64,000 bases of DNA from the NCBI GenBank assembly GCA_965207165.1, contig OZ242265.1:2914001-2978000 (forward strand), written 5' to 3'. Below are positions 16,479 to 25,182 of this stretch, in pieces. Under the pieces are notes generated by a model. The model was not told the origin of the DNA. It saw nothing but the letters and a program-made list of their open reading frames with translations, and searched no databases. Origin of the DNA: JAAXHV01 sp965207165 (lineage in GTDB: Bacteria > Pseudomonadota > Gammaproteobacteria > Eutrophobiales > Eutrophobiaceae). Made by a program: the position numbers and the translations under genes. Within the stretch, counting starts at the first letter, position 1. Each line of letters begins with the position of its first letter.

Positions 16479-18824
16479 ATGCACGCACAAGCGGAACCAC
16501 TGCATAAACTGGTCCCGGTAACCTCCCACTGGGGGAATTACCTGGCCGAGGTCGCCGGCGACAGGCTGGTGGCGATCCATCCCTACGCCAGCGACCCCGA
16601 CCCTACGCCGATCGGCCAATCCTTACTGAACGCCCAAGATGAGGATGTACGCGTCCTCCAGCCGATGATCCGGCAGGGATACCTGGAACAGCGCCACAAC
16701 AGCGACGGGGCGCGGCGCGGCATCGACCCCTTTGTACCGGTGGCCTGGGATACGGCGCTTGACATGGCTGCCGATGCTATTCAGCGGGTGCGGCAGGAAT
16801 TCGGCAACGAAGCCATTTACGGCGGATCGTACGGCTGGGCCAGCGCCGGCCGTTTCCACCATGCCACCAGCCAGGTGCACCGTTTTCTCAACACGGCCGG
16901 CGGCTATACCCGTTCCGTAAACAGTTACTCTGTCGCTGCGGCCGAGGTCATCATGACCCACGTGCTGGGCACGAATTTTTATGACCTGATGATGCAGGCG
17001 CCCACCGTCGAGGACATCACAAAACACACCAGGCTGGTGGTGTGTTTCGGCGGCATTGCCATGAAGAATACCCAGATCATGGCCGGGGGCCTGGGTGCCC
17101 ACACGGCCAAAGATCAATTGCAGGGCCTGAAACAGGCCGGCGTCAGGTTCGTGAACGTCAGCCCCGTGAAGGACGACATGGCGGATTATCTTGATGCCGA
17201 GTGGTGGCCGTGCCGGCCCAACAGCGACGTTGCCGTCATGCTCGGCATTGCCCACACCCTGGTGGCGAACAACCTCCAGGACAAGCGCTTTCTCGATACT
17301 TACTGCACGGGGTTTGAACGCTTCCTTCCCTACCTGATGGGCGCTGAGGACGGGATCGTCAAAGATGCCGGGTGGGCGGCGCAGTTGGCCGGGATACCTG
17401 CGGGAAAAATCGAGCAAACCGCAAAACAGATGGCGGCAGAACGCTGCCTGATCGGTATAAGCTGGTCTCTGCAACGCAGCGAGTTCGGTGAACAGTCCTA
17501 CTGGATGGCGACGCTGCTGAGCGCCATGCTGGGCTACGTGGGCCTGCCCGGCGCCGGTGTCGCCTATGGCTACGGCTCCGTCCACAATATCGGTTTTGCC
17601 GGCCGGCGCCTGCCCAATTACAAGACCGCGGCATTGCCGCAGGGAGAGAATGCCGTAACCGCGTTTATCCCGGTGGCCAGGATCTCGGACATGCTGTTGA
17701 ACCCGGGAGAGCAGTTTGAATATAACGGACAGACGCTCACCTATCCCGACATCAGGCTTGTTTACTGGGCGGGCGGCAACCCGTTCCATCATCACCAGGA
17801 TTTGAACCGCCTGCGCAGGGCCTGGGCCCGGCCCGAAACCATTGTAGTCAACGAGCCATTCTGGACGGCTACCGCGCGCCATGCCGATATAGTATTTCCC
17901 TCAACTACCGCACTGGAGCGCAATGATATCTGCATCAATCCGTACGATTGCCATCTCGCCCCCATGCCCAGCGCCGTGCCCCCTCTCGGCCAGTCGAAAA
18001 ACGATTACGATATCTTCGCCGGGTTGGCGAAACGGCTTGGTTCGGAGCAGGAATTTACCGAAGGCAGGGACGAAATGGACTGGGTCAGGCACCTGTATGG
18101 CAAAACCAGGGAAGCGGCGGCAGGCCTGCATGTGTCATTGCCGGAATTTGATGATTTCTGGCATGGCCGGCAAATCACGGTAGAGGAACAGATCCCGGAC
18201 CGTGTATATATACTGGAGAAATTCCGTACGGACCCGGAAACAAACCCGCTACGAACACCCTCCGGCAGGATCGAACTGTATTCGGAAAAGATCGCCGGCT
18301 TCAACTACGACGACTGCGCCGGCCATCCAAGGTGGTACGACAGGCAGGAATGGCTGGGCGCCGGGAGAGCTGCGGTCTACCCGTTGCATTTAATCTCCAA
18401 CCAGCCGAAGACCCGGTTACACAGCCAATACGACCATGGTGTGACCAGCCGCAACGCCAAACTCAAGGGGCGGGCGCCGGCCAGGATGAACCCGGACGAT
18501 GCGGCAGTACGGAATGTCAGGGATGGCGACGTCATCCGTTTGTTCAACGACCGCGGCGCGTGCCTGGCCGGGGTCGTCCTCACGGAAAACCTGCGTCCGG
18601 GCGTGATCGAACTGGAAACCGGGGCCTGGTATGACCCGCAGGACCCGGCCGATCCGATGTCCCTCGAGGTACATGGCAATCCCAATGCGCTGACGCGCGA
18701 TGCCGGCACATCGAAACTGGCCCAGGGGCCGTCCGCACACAGTTGCCTGGTCGAGGTGGAGAAATATACCGGCGACTTACCTGAAATCCGGGTGTTTTCG
18801 CAACCGCCGGTAGTTGGCGCATGA
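16479..18824 (+). CDS. bisC: Molybdopterin oxidoreductase, biotin/DMSO/TMAO sulfoxide reductase family
   Basis: This 781-residue protein has the BisC/DMSO reductase layout. It begins with SHWGNYLAEVAGDRLVAIHP. The molybdenum-ligand serine lies in GGSYGWASAGRFHH, and the cofactor-binding blocks VYWAGGNPFHHHQDLNRL and the C-terminal LHLISNQPKTRLHSQ are present. No N-terminal iron-sulfur cysteines and no twin-arginine signal are seen, so it is probably the cytoplasmic BisC type that reduces biotin or methionine sulfoxide. The substrate is inferred from family only. It overlaps the following thiolase by four bases (ATGA). Confidence 0.85.
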   Translation: MHAQAEPLHKLVPVTSHWGNYLAEVAGDRLVAIHPYASDPDPTPIGQSLLNAQDEDVRVLQPMIRQGYLEQRHNSDGARRGIDPFVPVAWDTALDMAADAIQRVRQEFGNEAIYGGSYGWASAGRFHHATSQVHRFLNTAGGYTRSVNSYSVAAAEVIMTHVLGTNFYDLMMQAPTVEDITKHTRLVVCFGGIAMKNTQIMAGGLGAHTAKDQLQGLKQAGVRFVNVSPVKDDMADYLDAEWWPCRPNSDVAVMLGIAHTLVANNLQDKRFLDTYCTGFERFLPYLMGAEDGIVKDAGWAAQLAGIPAGKIEQTAKQMAAERCLIGISWSLQRSEFGEQSYWMATLLSAMLGYVGLPGAGVAYGYGSVHNIGFAGRRLPNYKTAALPQGENAVTAFIPVARISDMLLNPGEQFEYNGQTLTYPDIRLVYWAGGNPFHHHQDLNRLRRAWARPETIVVNEPFWTATARHADIVFPSTTALERNDICINPYDCHLAPMPSAVPPLGQSKNDYDIFAGLAKRLGSEQEFTEGRDEMDWVRHLYGKTREAAAGLHVSLPEFDDFWHGRQITVEEQIPDRVYILEKFRTDPETNPLRTPSGRIELYSEKIAGFNYDDCAGHPRWYDRQEWLGAGRAAVYPLHLISNQPKTRLHSQYDHGVTSRNAKLKGRAPARMNPDDAAVRNVRDGDVIRLFNDRGACLAGVVLTENLRPGVIELETGAWYDPQDPADPMSLEVHGNPNALTRDAGTSKLAQGPSAHSCLVEVEKYTGDLPEIRVFSQPPVVGA

Positions 18825-20005
18825 GTGATCAAATCGTCATTGCGGGTATGGCCCGTACCCCCCAGGGGGGGTTGCAGGGAGACCTGTCAGCCGTGCCGGC
18901 CCCGCAGTTGGGCGCCGTTGCCGTCAAGGCTGCACTGAACAGCGCAGGAGTTAATCCGGCAGAAGTGGACGAGACCATTATGGGCTGCGTGTTGCCTGCC
19001 GGCCTGCGCCAGGCCCCGGCGCGCCAGGCATCCATAGGCGCCGGTATCCCGGCCGGCACAGGTTGCACCACCGTCAACAAGATGTGCGGATCGGCCATGA
19101 AGGCCGTGATGCTGGGTTATGACGCCATCCGGGCAGGTTCGGCGGACTGCATCGTCGCGGGCGGGATGGAGAGCATGAGCAATGCGCCTTACCTGGTACT
19201 CAAGGCCCGCAGCGGTCTGCGCCTGGGTCACGGGGAGATGGTGGACCACATGTTCTTCGACGGCCTGGAAGACGCGTATGACCAGGGCAAGTTAATGGGG
19301 TCGTATGCGGAAGACTGTGCCGGCAAATACGGTTTTACCCGGGAGATGCAGGATGCCTATGCCATAGAGTCGCTGACGCGTGCCCAGCGCGCCATCAAGG
19401 AAGGAAAATTCAAGGACGAAATCGAACCGGTCACAGTCAAAACGCGCAAAGGTGAATTCATTGTTGATACCGATGAACAACCCGGCAAGGCCAACATAGA
19501 AAAAATCCCCACGCTGAGACCTGCGTTCGCCAAAGACGGCACCGTGACGCCGGCCAATTCCAGCTCCATTTCCGATGGCGCGGCAGCAGTGGTTTTGCTC
19601 AGGGAGAGTGATGCAGTATCCCGCAGTTTAAATCCGTTGGCGGTCCTGCACGCACATTCCACCCATGCCCAGGAACCAGGCTGGTTTACCACCGCACCGG
19701 TGGGGGCGATAAAAAAGTTACTCGAGAAAACCGGCTGGTCGGTGGCTGACGTGGACCTGTTTGAAGTGAACGAGGCGTTTGCCGTCGTCGCCATGGCGGC
19801 CATGCACGAACTCAAAATCCCCCACGATAAACTGAACGTGAACGGCGGCGCCTGTGCCCTCGGCCACCCTGTCGGCGCCTCAGGCGCAAGGATCATGGTG
19901 ACACTGATTGCCGCCCTCAAGGACCGGGGACTGAAACGCGGCGTCGCCAGCCTGTGCTTAGGCGGCGGCGAAGCGACGGCGGTAGCCCTGGAACTGGTTT
20001 CATAG
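18821..20005 (+). CDS. Acetyl-CoA acetyltransferase (thiolase)
   Basis: This 394-residue thiolase has the acyl-accepting cysteine in NKMCGSAMKAVM (about residue 88), the catalytic histidine in GHPVGASGARI (about 348) and the second cysteine in SLCLGGGEATAVA (about 379). NEAFAVVAMA is also typical. It condenses or cleaves acetoacetyl-CoA or 3-ketoacyl-CoA. The four-base overlap with the BisC-like gene implies co-translation although the functions are not obviously related. Downstream genes of 3-hydroxyacyl-CoA dehydrogenase type (SDR) and ECHDC3 type suggest acyl-CoA metabolism nearby. Confidence 0.92.
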   Translation: MSDQIVIAGMARTPQGGLQGDLSAVPAPQLGAVAVKAALNSAGVNPAEVDETIMGCVLPAGLRQAPARQASIGAGIPAGTGCTTVNKMCGSAMKAVMLGYDAIRAGSADCIVAGGMESMSNAPYLVLKARSGLRLGHGEMVDHMFFDGLEDAYDQGKLMGSYAEDCAGKYGFTREMQDAYAIESLTRAQRAIKEGKFKDEIEPVTVKTRKGEFIVDTDEQPGKANIEKIPTLRPAFAKDGTVTPANSSSISDGAAAVVLLRESDAVSRSLNPLAVLHAHSTHAQEPGWFTTAPVGAIKKLLEKTGWSVADVDLFEVNEAFAVVAMAAMHELKIPHDKLNVNGGACALGHPVGASGARIMVTLIAALKDRGLKRGVASLCLGGGEATAVALELVS

Positions 20006-20044
20006 ACAGGGATTTAACATGGATGGACAGGATTAATCCGCAGA

Positions 20045-20941
20045 TTACTCTTTGACCTGCGCAATCTGCGGACTGAAATGCTGCACCAGCAGCCCCCCGA
20101 CAATCAATACCAGACCCATAATCGTCGCAACGGCAATTACCTCCCCGAGAATCCGGCTGATGAAGATGAGCGAGATAAACGGCGAGAGGAAGATGAGCGT
20201 ACTGACTTTTGCCGTAGCCTCCGACAAGCGCAGCGCGGCAAGCCAGAGGATATAGGTAAAGCCCATTTCAAACAATCCCACGTAAATACCCGCCAGGATG
20301 CCTGCCGTGCCCAGGGAAGATACATCGGACTGAAGCCAGCAGGCTGCCGCTATGAACGGGATGCTGAACAGGAAGCTGACGAACAGGCCGAGTACGGGGT
20401 CAATGTGGTCTTTTGTTTTCAGCAACCAGTAAAACGCCCAGATTACGGTGCTGCCAAGGGCCAGAAAAATCCCCGTAGTGCTTAACTCTCCTGTCGGAAA
20501 CTGCCCGCCGCTGAAGCAGATGACCATGACGCCGGAGTAACAGATAACGGTGGCGGCGTAATCAAACCGGGTGATCCTGTGCTTCAGGATGGGAACGGAC
20601 AGCAGCATCAGCGTGATCGCCCAGGTGTAGTTCAACGCCTGTGCGACCTGCGCCGGCAACAGGTCATAGGCCCTGAACAGGACCAGGTAATAACAGAACG
20701 GGTTCATTATCCCGAGACAGGCCAAGCGCAGGTAATCCCGTTTGTCCAGGTTCGCCAAAAATTTCATCCTGCCTGTCACCAGTACTACCAGCGAAAGGCA
20801 CAAAGTCGCCGTCACGCTTGCAACCAGCAACAACTGGAACACGTCCAGATAGCGCAGGGATATCTTGAATGCAGTCGCAACCGTGGACCACAGCAACACC
20901 GCGCTCAGCGCGAACAGGTACGCCTTATGCTGGCTGGTCAA
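20045..20941 (-). CDS. EamA/DMT-family transporter
   Basis: This is a 298-residue membrane protein with about ten hydrophobic helices arranged as two EamA halves (for example LSAVLLWSTVATAFKIS at the start and ILGEVIAVATIMGLVLIVGG near the end). The family exports or exchanges metabolites and amino acids; the substrate is unknown. The best start is TTG, three bases after the SDR stop on the same strand, so translation is probably coupled to the SDR. No ATG exists near the N-terminus in frame. Confidence 0.82.
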   Translation of the reverse strand: MTSQHKAYLFALSAVLLWSTVATAFKISLRYLDVFQLLLVASVTATLCLSLVVLVTGRMKFLANLDKRDYLRLACLGIMNPFCYYLVLFRAYDLLPAQVAQALNYTWAITLMLLSVPILKHRITRFDYAATVICYSGVMVICFSGGQFPTGELSTTGIFLALGSTVIWAFYWLLKTKDHIDPVLGLFVSFLFSIPFIAAACWLQSDVSSLGTAGILAGIYVGLFEMGFTYILWLAALRLSEATAKVSTLIFLSPFISLIFISRILGEVIAVATIMGLVLIVGGLLVQHFSPQIAQVKE

Positions 20942-20943
20942 GG

Positions 20944-21720
20944 TCAGCGTGGCGGCATCCTGATACCGCCGTCGATACGGATGGTTTCCGCGTTGATATA
21001 GTCGTTTTCGATAATGAATACGGCGAGGCGGGCAACCTCGTCGGGACTGCCCAGGCGTTTGGGGAAGAGAACGGAGGCCTCCAGGGCCTGGATGACCTCG
21101 TCACCCAGGCCGTCGAAAATGGGCGTGTGAATGATCCCCGGCGCGATGGTGTTGACCCTGATGCCCATACCGGCCAGGTCCCGGGCGACAGGGACCGTCA
21201 TGCCGGCTATCCCGCCTTTGCTGGCGCTGTATGCGGCCTGGCCGATCTGCCCTTCAAACGCGGCAACGGATGCGGTATTGATTATCACGCCGCGCCCGCC
21301 GTGTTCGTCGAAAGGCTCGTTTTCAGCCATTTGTGCGGCGGCCAGGCGCAGGACGTTGAACGTGCCGCTCAGGTTGACGCGGATTACCTTGTTGTATAAA
21401 TCCAGGGAATGCGGTCCGTCCCTCCCGAGAGTCCTGGCGGCCACTGCAATCCCGGCAAAGTTGCAGCATATGTGCAGCGCCCCGAAGCTGGCTACCGTGT
21501 TGCCGATGCCGGCACCGACCGCGTCTTCATCCGCCACGTCTACGTGCTGGAACAGAACCCGCTCATGCCCGGCAATCCCGGCGTCCTGGACTTCATTCAG
21601 GTCGAACACGGCAACATTGGCGCCGGCATCAACAAGCCGTTTCACCGTTGCCAGACCCAATCCGGATGCACCACCGGTTACTACCGCGGTTTTGCCTGAA
21701 ATATCCACACCGTCCTCCAT
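20944..21720 (-). CDS. Short-chain dehydrogenase, HSD17B10-like (3-hydroxyacyl-CoA dehydrogenase type II)
   Basis: This 258-residue SDR has the cofactor motif TGGASGLGLATVKRL, an acidic residue after beta-2 (VFDLNE) that predicts NAD, CNFAGIA, the active-site serine in INTASVAAFEGQIGQ and YSASKGG (catalytic Y/K). The sequence resembles type II 3-hydroxyacyl-CoA dehydrogenases that act in branched or fatty acyl-CoA oxidation. ATG 21720 is used; GTG a few codons later follows a GGAGGA and is an alternative. It is transcribed divergently from an ECHDC3-like gene. Confidence 0.85.
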   Translation of the reverse strand: MEDGVDISGKTAVVTGGASGLGLATVKRLVDAGANVAVFDLNEVQDAGIAGHERVLFQHVDVADEDAVGAGIGNTVASFGALHICCNFAGIAVAARTLGRDGPHSLDLYNKVIRVNLSGTFNVLRLAAAQMAENEPFDEHGGRGVIINTASVAAFEGQIGQAAYSASKGGIAGMTVPVARDLAGMGIRVNTIAPGIIHTPIFDGLGDEVIQALEASVLFPKRLGSPDEVARLAVFIIENDYINAETIRIDGGIRMPPR

Positions 21721-21829
21721 AAAAAAAGGGCTAACAGTGTACCAGTAGTTACCTCCGGCAGACAGCGCAGGTTTCCATCCTGTTTTTCTATAGTAAACTA
21801 TGGATATATCGTACTGAGGAGACACCGAT

Positions 21830-22633
21830 ATGGCTACGTCTGCACGAGTGCTGGCAGAAGAACCCATCCTGCTGACCGGGGTAAATGCCGGTATAGCGAC
21901 CCTGACCCTGAACCGGCCCGGTCAGTACAATGCCTTGTCCGAAGACATGTTGATCGCCCTGCAGGAAGCCCTGGATGACATTGCCGGGGACGATACAATC
22001 CGCGTAGTGGTCATCGCGGCGAACGGCAAGGCGTTTTGTGCGGGACATGACCTCAAGGAAATGCGCTCCAGTGAGGACCGGGCGTTTCACCAGGCATTGT
22101 TTGACCGCTGCGGGGCGATGATGCAAACCATCAATAAACTGCCGCAACCTGTCATCGCAAAGGTGCAGGGCATTGCCACTGCCGCAGGCTGCCAGTTGGT
22201 GGCGCAGTGTGACCTGGCGGTCGCCGCCGAGACTGCCCGTTTTGCCGTGTCCGGCATCAACGTGGGGTTGTTCTGCTCCACGCCGGCGGTGCCCCTGAGC
22301 CGCAATATGCATCGCAAGCAGGCCATGCAAATGTTGCTGACCGGCGATTTTATCGACGCCGATACCGCAAAACAGTTCGGCCTGGTTAATGAGGTTGTGT
22401 CCCCGGAAGTACTGGATGCGGCCGTCTCCTCCATGGCGGAAAAAATCGCGGCAAAATCCGCATTGGCCGTCAACCTGGGCAAGAAAATGTTCTATCAGCA
22501 GGCAACCATGGATTTGAGCGCCGCCTATGAGTTTGCCGGCGAACGCATGACCTGCAACATGGACAGCGAGGATGCCCGGGAAGGGATAGACGCATTTATC
22601 GAGAAACGCAAGCCGGCCTGGAAAGGCCGGTAA
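21830..22633 (+). CDS. Enoyl-CoA hydratase/isomerase family protein (ECHDC3-like)
   Basis: This 267-residue crotonase-fold protein has the oxyanion-hole stretches AGHDLKEMRS and GIATAAGCQLVAQCDLAVA, then GLFCSTPAVPLSR. The two catalytic glutamates of enoyl-CoA hydratase are not at the usual places (CQLVAQ and FCSTPA instead), as in the ECHDC3 branch. So it may not be a classical hydratase. A good ribosome site (GAGGAG) precedes ATG 21830. It faces the HSD17B10-like SDR across a 109-base divergent promoter region. Confidence 0.85.
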   Translation: MATSARVLAEEPILLTGVNAGIATLTLNRPGQYNALSEDMLIALQEALDDIAGDDTIRVVVIAANGKAFCAGHDLKEMRSSEDRAFHQALFDRCGAMMQTINKLPQPVIAKVQGIATAAGCQLVAQCDLAVAAETARFAVSGINVGLFCSTPAVPLSRNMHRKQAMQMLLTGDFIDADTAKQFGLVNEVVSPEVLDAAVSSMAEKIAAKSALAVNLGKKMFYQQATMDLSAAYEFAGERMTCNMDSEDAREGIDAFIEKRKPAWKGR

Positions 22634-22650
22634 TTTTTATCGAAAGACCA

Positions 22651-22745
22651 GCGTTTAATGGGGTCACGTTTAACAGGGGACGGAATTGAATTCTGCCCCC
22701 ATCGCGCACTGCGTGTGCAATGTGCGACCTGATCCCATTAAACGC
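22651..22745. repeat. 95-bp composite palindromic element
   Basis: The outer arms GCGTTTAATGGGGTCA and TGATCCCATTAAACGC are inverted copies with one mismatch. Inside lie a second near-palindrome (GGGGACGGAATTGAATTCTG then CCCC) and a third stem (CGCAC...GTGCG). The right arm ends within the 5' end of the AraC-family reading frame. Confidence 0.75.
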
Positions 22746-22828
22746 GGAGAAACCTGATTTATCCTGAGAATACATCCAGTTACGGCAATACGGTTGTCAG
22801 TATATTCCAGGCGATAGAATCCTATGGC

Positions 22829-23782
22829 GTGGACGGCCATGCCGTATTGAGCGAAATCGGCCTGGATTTACACCAGGTGAGCCAGCCACTCTACCGGGTG
22901 CCCGGTAATGCCATGGCAAGGCTGATTGTGGCTGCGGAATCCGTCACCGGCGACCCCTGTTTCTGTTTCAGGGTAGCCAGTTTTATCCACCCCACCACCT
23001 ACGGTGCGTTGGGCTTTGCCCTGTATTCAAGTAATAACATCCGTGCATTTTGCGAACGGCTGTCACGGTTTCATTCATTCATCACCACCAACCACGTTTG
23101 CCTCTTCGATGAAGCGGACAAGGAGCCGAAGCTGCTGATAAAACCGGCTGACACCACGATAGAGCAGCACGTTTATCGCTCCCTGGTGTCCGGCTACATG
23201 GCAGTGATGGTGCGGTTTTTACGCGAGATGAGCAGCCCGGACTTCCGCCCCGTCAGGGTGGATATTGCCTGTCAGGCCCCTGCAGGCTGCGAGACGATTT
23301 ACCGGGAGTATTTCAAATCGAACGTGGAATTTTCAGCCGTTGACTATGCCCTGGTTTTTGATTTGGATGAAATTAACAAGCCGTTCCCTGCGGCAAATGC
23401 GGAATTGGCGCGGCAAAATGACCAGATCATGATGAAAATGCTGGCGGATACGGTAAAGGGAGACCTGATTATGCAGGTCAGGTCAAAGCTGGTGGAACTA
23501 TTGCCTTCGGGAGAGTGCAGCAAGGAAGATATTGCCAGGGAACTGTATATGAGTGTGCGTACATTACATAACAAGCTGGAACGGTTGAATTCCAGTTACC
23601 AGCACGTGCTGGACGACACCCGGCGTGAACTGGCCGAGCAATATATGCAGCAACAGCAACGATCAATCAGTGAGGTGGCTTATTTGCTGGGATTTTCCGA
23701 TTGCAGCAATTTCTCACGCGCGTTCAAACGCTGGACCGGTGAGTCGCCAAGCCAGTTCCGTTCCGGAAATATAATCAACTGA
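22829..23782 (+). CDS. AraC-family transcriptional regulator (arabinose-binding-domain type)
   Basis: The 317 residues from GTG 22829 have an N-terminal ligand-binding domain of the PF12625 type (SEIGLDLHQVSQP, FIHPTTYGALGFAL). A C-terminal AraC helix-turn-helix pair follows (SKEDIARELYMSVRTLHNKL and SISEVAYLLGFSDCSNFSRAFKRWTGESPSQFR). GTG 22829 is the first canonical start, but the frame is open back to 22742. The codons from 22757 (IYPENTSSYGNTVVSIFQAI) look like the usual family N-terminus, so the real start is probably a non-ATG codon there; GGAGA lies at 22746-22750. It probably controls the amidohydrolase/MFS genes that follow. Confidence 0.88.
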   Translation: MDGHAVLSEIGLDLHQVSQPLYRVPGNAMARLIVAAESVTGDPCFCFRVASFIHPTTYGALGFALYSSNNIRAFCERLSRFHSFITTNHVCLFDEADKEPKLLIKPADTTIEQHVYRSLVSGYMAVMVRFLREMSSPDFRPVRVDIACQAPAGCETIYREYFKSNVEFSAVDYALVFDLDEINKPFPAANAELARQNDQIMMKMLADTVKGDLIMQVRSKLVELLPSGECSKEDIARELYMSVRTLHNKLERLNSSYQHVLDDTRRELAEQYMQQQQRSISEVAYLLGFSDCSNFSRAFKRWTGESPSQFRSGNIIN

Positions 23783-23803
23783 ACCGCCCCAGGGAGCACC
23801 CAC

Positions 23804-25168
23804 ATGTTTATTCCAAAATTATTTCCCCGCCTGCTCAGGATGGCCGGAATTGTCCTGTTATTTTCCTGCCAGTACTTATCCGCCGCTGAAACACAGGCCC
23901 GGATTTATATCAAAAACGTCGATATCTTTGACGGCCGCAATGAAACGTTGAAAAAAAACCACAATGTCCTGGTGGAAGGAAACGTGATCAAATCAATTTC
24001 GGCCGGTGATGCCGGCGCACCGGATTCCGGCACGGCCGTTATCGACGGGGGCGGCAGGGTCATGTTGCCGGGGTTGATCGATACCCATGGTCATCTTTCT
24101 ATCGTGGAAACCATGGATAAAATGAAGGACTGGAGCTGGGAGCGGATCGGCGTGTTGATGGGCAAACGGGCGGAAACGACATTGATGTGGGGCTTCACCA
24201 CCGTGCGCGACCTGGGCGGCCCGGTCATGGGCTTGAAGCAGAACATCGATGACGGCCTGGTGCCCGGCCCGCGCATATTTCCATCGCTGGCATTCATTAC
24301 CCAGACCGGCGGTCATGGTGATTTTCGCGCCTGGACCGATCCGCATCCACGCTGGTTCGAAGAAACGGCAAACTGGGAGAGGTTGGGCTTTTACCGTCTT
24401 GCCGACGGCGTTCCTGACGTACTGGCCTCGGTTCGGGAAAACCTGTCCAGGGGGGCAACCCAGATCAAGATTATGGGCAGCGGCGGTGTGGGTTCCGAGT
24501 ACGACCCCATAGATTCCGTACAGTACACCCTGGAAGAGCAACAGGCAGCCGTGCGGGCGGCCGCGGACTGGGGTACATACGTGGGCGCGCACCTGCACAA
24601 TGGTCCTGCGATCAAGCGGGCGCTGCAGGCAGGTTTGAAGAGCATCGATCACGGGTTCGGGATCGATGAGGAAGGCATGAAAATGCTGGTGTCTCAGGGC
24701 GCGTTCCTGAACACACACTTTGCCTGGAACCACCTGGTGCTGGAAGCGGATTTCCTCAACGAGTTTCAACTGGCCAAGGCGCGCGAAGTGGTCTCCTGGT
24801 CGGACAACATGGTCAGGCTGGCAAAGAAATACAATCCCAAAATAACCTATTGTGTCGATGCTTTCGGACCCGATGAACTGTTTAACTCCCTGTACGCCAT
24901 GGAATTCAGGGCCCGGTCAGAACATTTCAGCCCGTTGGAGATCCTCAGGCAGGCAACCTCGGGTGCGGCTGAATTACTGGAGCAAAGCGGCAAGCGCAAT
25001 CCTTATCGTGACGGCAAGTTGGGCGTAATTGAAGAGGGCGCTTATGCAGACCTGTTACTGGTGGATGGCAACCCGTTGGCGGATATCACGCTGTTATCCG
25101 AACCGGATAAAAACCTCCGCGTGATCATCAAGGACGGTATTGTCCATAAAAACACCCTTCTCAATTAA
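23804..25168 (+). CDS. Secreted amidohydrolase (imidazolonepropionase / Xaa-Pro dipeptidase-like)
   Basis: This 454-residue protein has a signal peptide (RMAGIVLLFSCQYLSAAE). The amidohydrolase metal site is visible: LPGLIDTHGHL (H-x-H), the probable carboxylated lysine in TQIKIMGSGGVGS, GAHLHNG and SIDHGFG for the other histidines, and a final aspartate (YCVDAFGPDE). It belongs to the group that hydrolyses N-blocked amino acids and proline dipeptides. It follows the AraC gene by 21 bases with an AGGGAG ribosome site and precedes an MFS carrier by 14 bases, suggesting hydrolysis outside the cytoplasm followed by uptake. Confidence 0.86.
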   Translation: MFIPKLFPRLLRMAGIVLLFSCQYLSAAETQARIYIKNVDIFDGRNETLKKNHNVLVEGNVIKSISAGDAGAPDSGTAVIDGGGRVMLPGLIDTHGHLSIVETMDKMKDWSWERIGVLMGKRAETTLMWGFTTVRDLGGPVMGLKQNIDDGLVPGPRIFPSLAFITQTGGHGDFRAWTDPHPRWFEETANWERLGFYRLADGVPDVLASVRENLSRGATQIKIMGSGGVGSEYDPIDSVQYTLEEQQAAVRAAADWGTYVGAHLHNGPAIKRALQAGLKSIDHGFGIDEEGMKMLVSQGAFLNTHFAWNHLVLEADFLNEFQLAKAREVVSWSDNMVRLAKKYNPKITYCVDAFGPDELFNSLYAMEFRARSEHFSPLEILRQATSGAAELLEQSGKRNPYRDGKLGVIEEGAYADLLLVDGNPLADITLLSEPDKNLRVIIKDGIVHKNTLLN

Positions 25169-25182
25169 TTACCCGAATAACC

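Noticed and set aside
16623..17882. 419-codon minus-strand open frame opposite the molybdoenzyme
   Set aside because: The molybdopterin motifs are on the plus strand; the reverse product lacks any domain.
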